The translations under genes and the position numbers were made by a program. DNA of 5,895 nucleotides from the NCBI GenBank assembly GCA_903853515.1, contig CAINTU010000184.1, forward strand, positions 1 to 5,895, written 5' to 3'. Shown here one piece after another: positions 5,481-5,895 of the stretch. The notes beneath the pieces are model-generated. The model was not told where the DNA came from. It ran no database searches and saw only the letters and a list, made by a program, of their open reading frames with translations. The DNA is from an uncultured Micrococcales bacterium. Its GTDB lineage: Bacteria; Actinomycetota; Actinomycetes; Actinomycetales; Microbacteriaceae. Position 1 is the first letter of the stretch. Every line of letters begins with the position of its first letter.

Positions 5481-5895
5481 TTAGGCGACAACTCTGGTGC
5501 CGATGCTCTGACCGAGCAAGGCTTTGGTTATGTTGCCCTCTGGCTGCATGCCGAAGACCAGCATCGGCATGCGGTTATCCATGCAGAGACTGAAGGCCGT
5601 CGAGTCAACAACTTTGAGCTGCTGAATGAGGGCGTCTTGATATGTGATTTGCTCGAGCTTTTTGGCGGCTGGGTCTTTTTTAGGGTCAGCAGAATAGACG
5701 CCATCGACGCCGTTCTTGGCGACCAAAACTTCGTCAGCGTGAATCTCGAGAGCGCGCTGGGCAGCGACGGTGTCGGTCGAGAAATAAGGCAATCCAGCGC
5801 CGGCACCAAAAATCACCACACGGCCCTTTTGCATGTGGCGAATGGCGCGAAGTGGAATGTAAGGCTCGGTCACCTGGGCCATCGAAATTGCCGAC
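5481..5895 (-). CDS. pyrH: Uridylate (UMP) kinase, C-terminal part, 5' end outside the window
   Basis: The enzyme phosphorylates UMP to UDP in pyrimidine nucleotide synthesis and belongs to the amino acid kinase superfamily. About 137 residues at the C-terminal end are visible; the frame runs through the right edge (SAIS before the first internal Met), so the N-terminus lies outside. Recognisable blocks are [62 protein letters not shown], and [19 protein letters not shown] followed by GNITKALLG. These cover the UMP and ATP site strands and the hexamer-forming helices of the family. An internal ATG at 5882 is not the start. The stop is 26 bases before frr. Confidence 0.95.
   Translation of the reverse strand, partial: SAISMAQVTEPYIPLRAIRHMQKGRVVIFGAGAGLPYFSTDTVAAQRALEIHADEVLVAKNGVDGVYSADPKKDPAAKKLEQITYQDALIQQLKVVDSTAFSLCMDNRMPMLVFGMQPEGNITKALLGQSIGTRVVA
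5546..5572 (-). repeat. Perfect 9-bp inverted repeat within pyrH
   Basis: GCATGCCGA at 5546-5554 and TCGGCATGC at 5564-5572 are exact reverse complements separated by nine bases. In the pyrH message they form a GC-rich stem-loop in codons for RMPMLVFGM, about 65 bases before the stop. No T-run follows, so it is not an intrinsic terminator. It may be chance, an RNA-stability element, or a translational pause site. Confidence 0.5.

Overview
The window looks like chromosomal DNA of an actinobacterium with moderate GC, plausibly a freshwater or marine Microbacteriaceae-type lineage. The reasons are the order pyrH-frr-cdsA followed by a small protein with repeated DivIVA-type motifs, a small CxxC/HxH..C protein paired with an alpha/beta hydrolase of a typically actinobacterial type, and secreted proteins (DUF1524-type nuclease, lysozyme-like protein) that resemble those of this group. 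The lineage call is inference from recalled family resemblance; no search was run.

Layout. Everything from about 1029 to the right edge is on the minus strand, so transcription runs right to left. First comes the 3' part of pyrH (UMP kinase, cut by the right edge). It is followed by frr (ribosome recycling factor), cdsA (CDP-diglyceride synthase), a 182-residue protein with four GYx4VD DivIVA-type motifs, and a secreted HNH/DUF1524 nuclease whose first 71 bases lie inside the DivIVA-type gene. After a roughly 100-base gap with small hairpins and a possible promoter comes a second tight cluster: a membrane-anchored or secreted SLT/lysozyme-like protein, a small putative zinc-binding protein, and an alpha/beta hydrolase. 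The last two joins are very tight (3 bases, then a 4-base TTGA overlap). At the left edge, converging with this, is the 3' part of a large plus-strand gene for a surface or secreted protein ending in two Ig-like repeats. It is visibly more AT-rich than the rest.

How the genes relate. pyrH, frr and cdsA are housekeeping genes for pyrimidine nucleotides, ribosome recycling and phospholipid synthesis, and probably share one transcript. The DivIVA-type repeat protein may connect membrane or polar growth with cdsA, but its function is not known. The nuclease and the SLT-like protein both act outside the cytoplasm, on DNA and peptidoglycan respectively. I see no CRISPR array, tRNA, rRNA, insertion sequence or phage module. 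No clearly new multi-gene system is visible. The most unusual features are the two-frame overlap between the DivIVA-type gene and the nuclease signal peptide, and the duplicated two-motif layout of the DivIVA-type protein.
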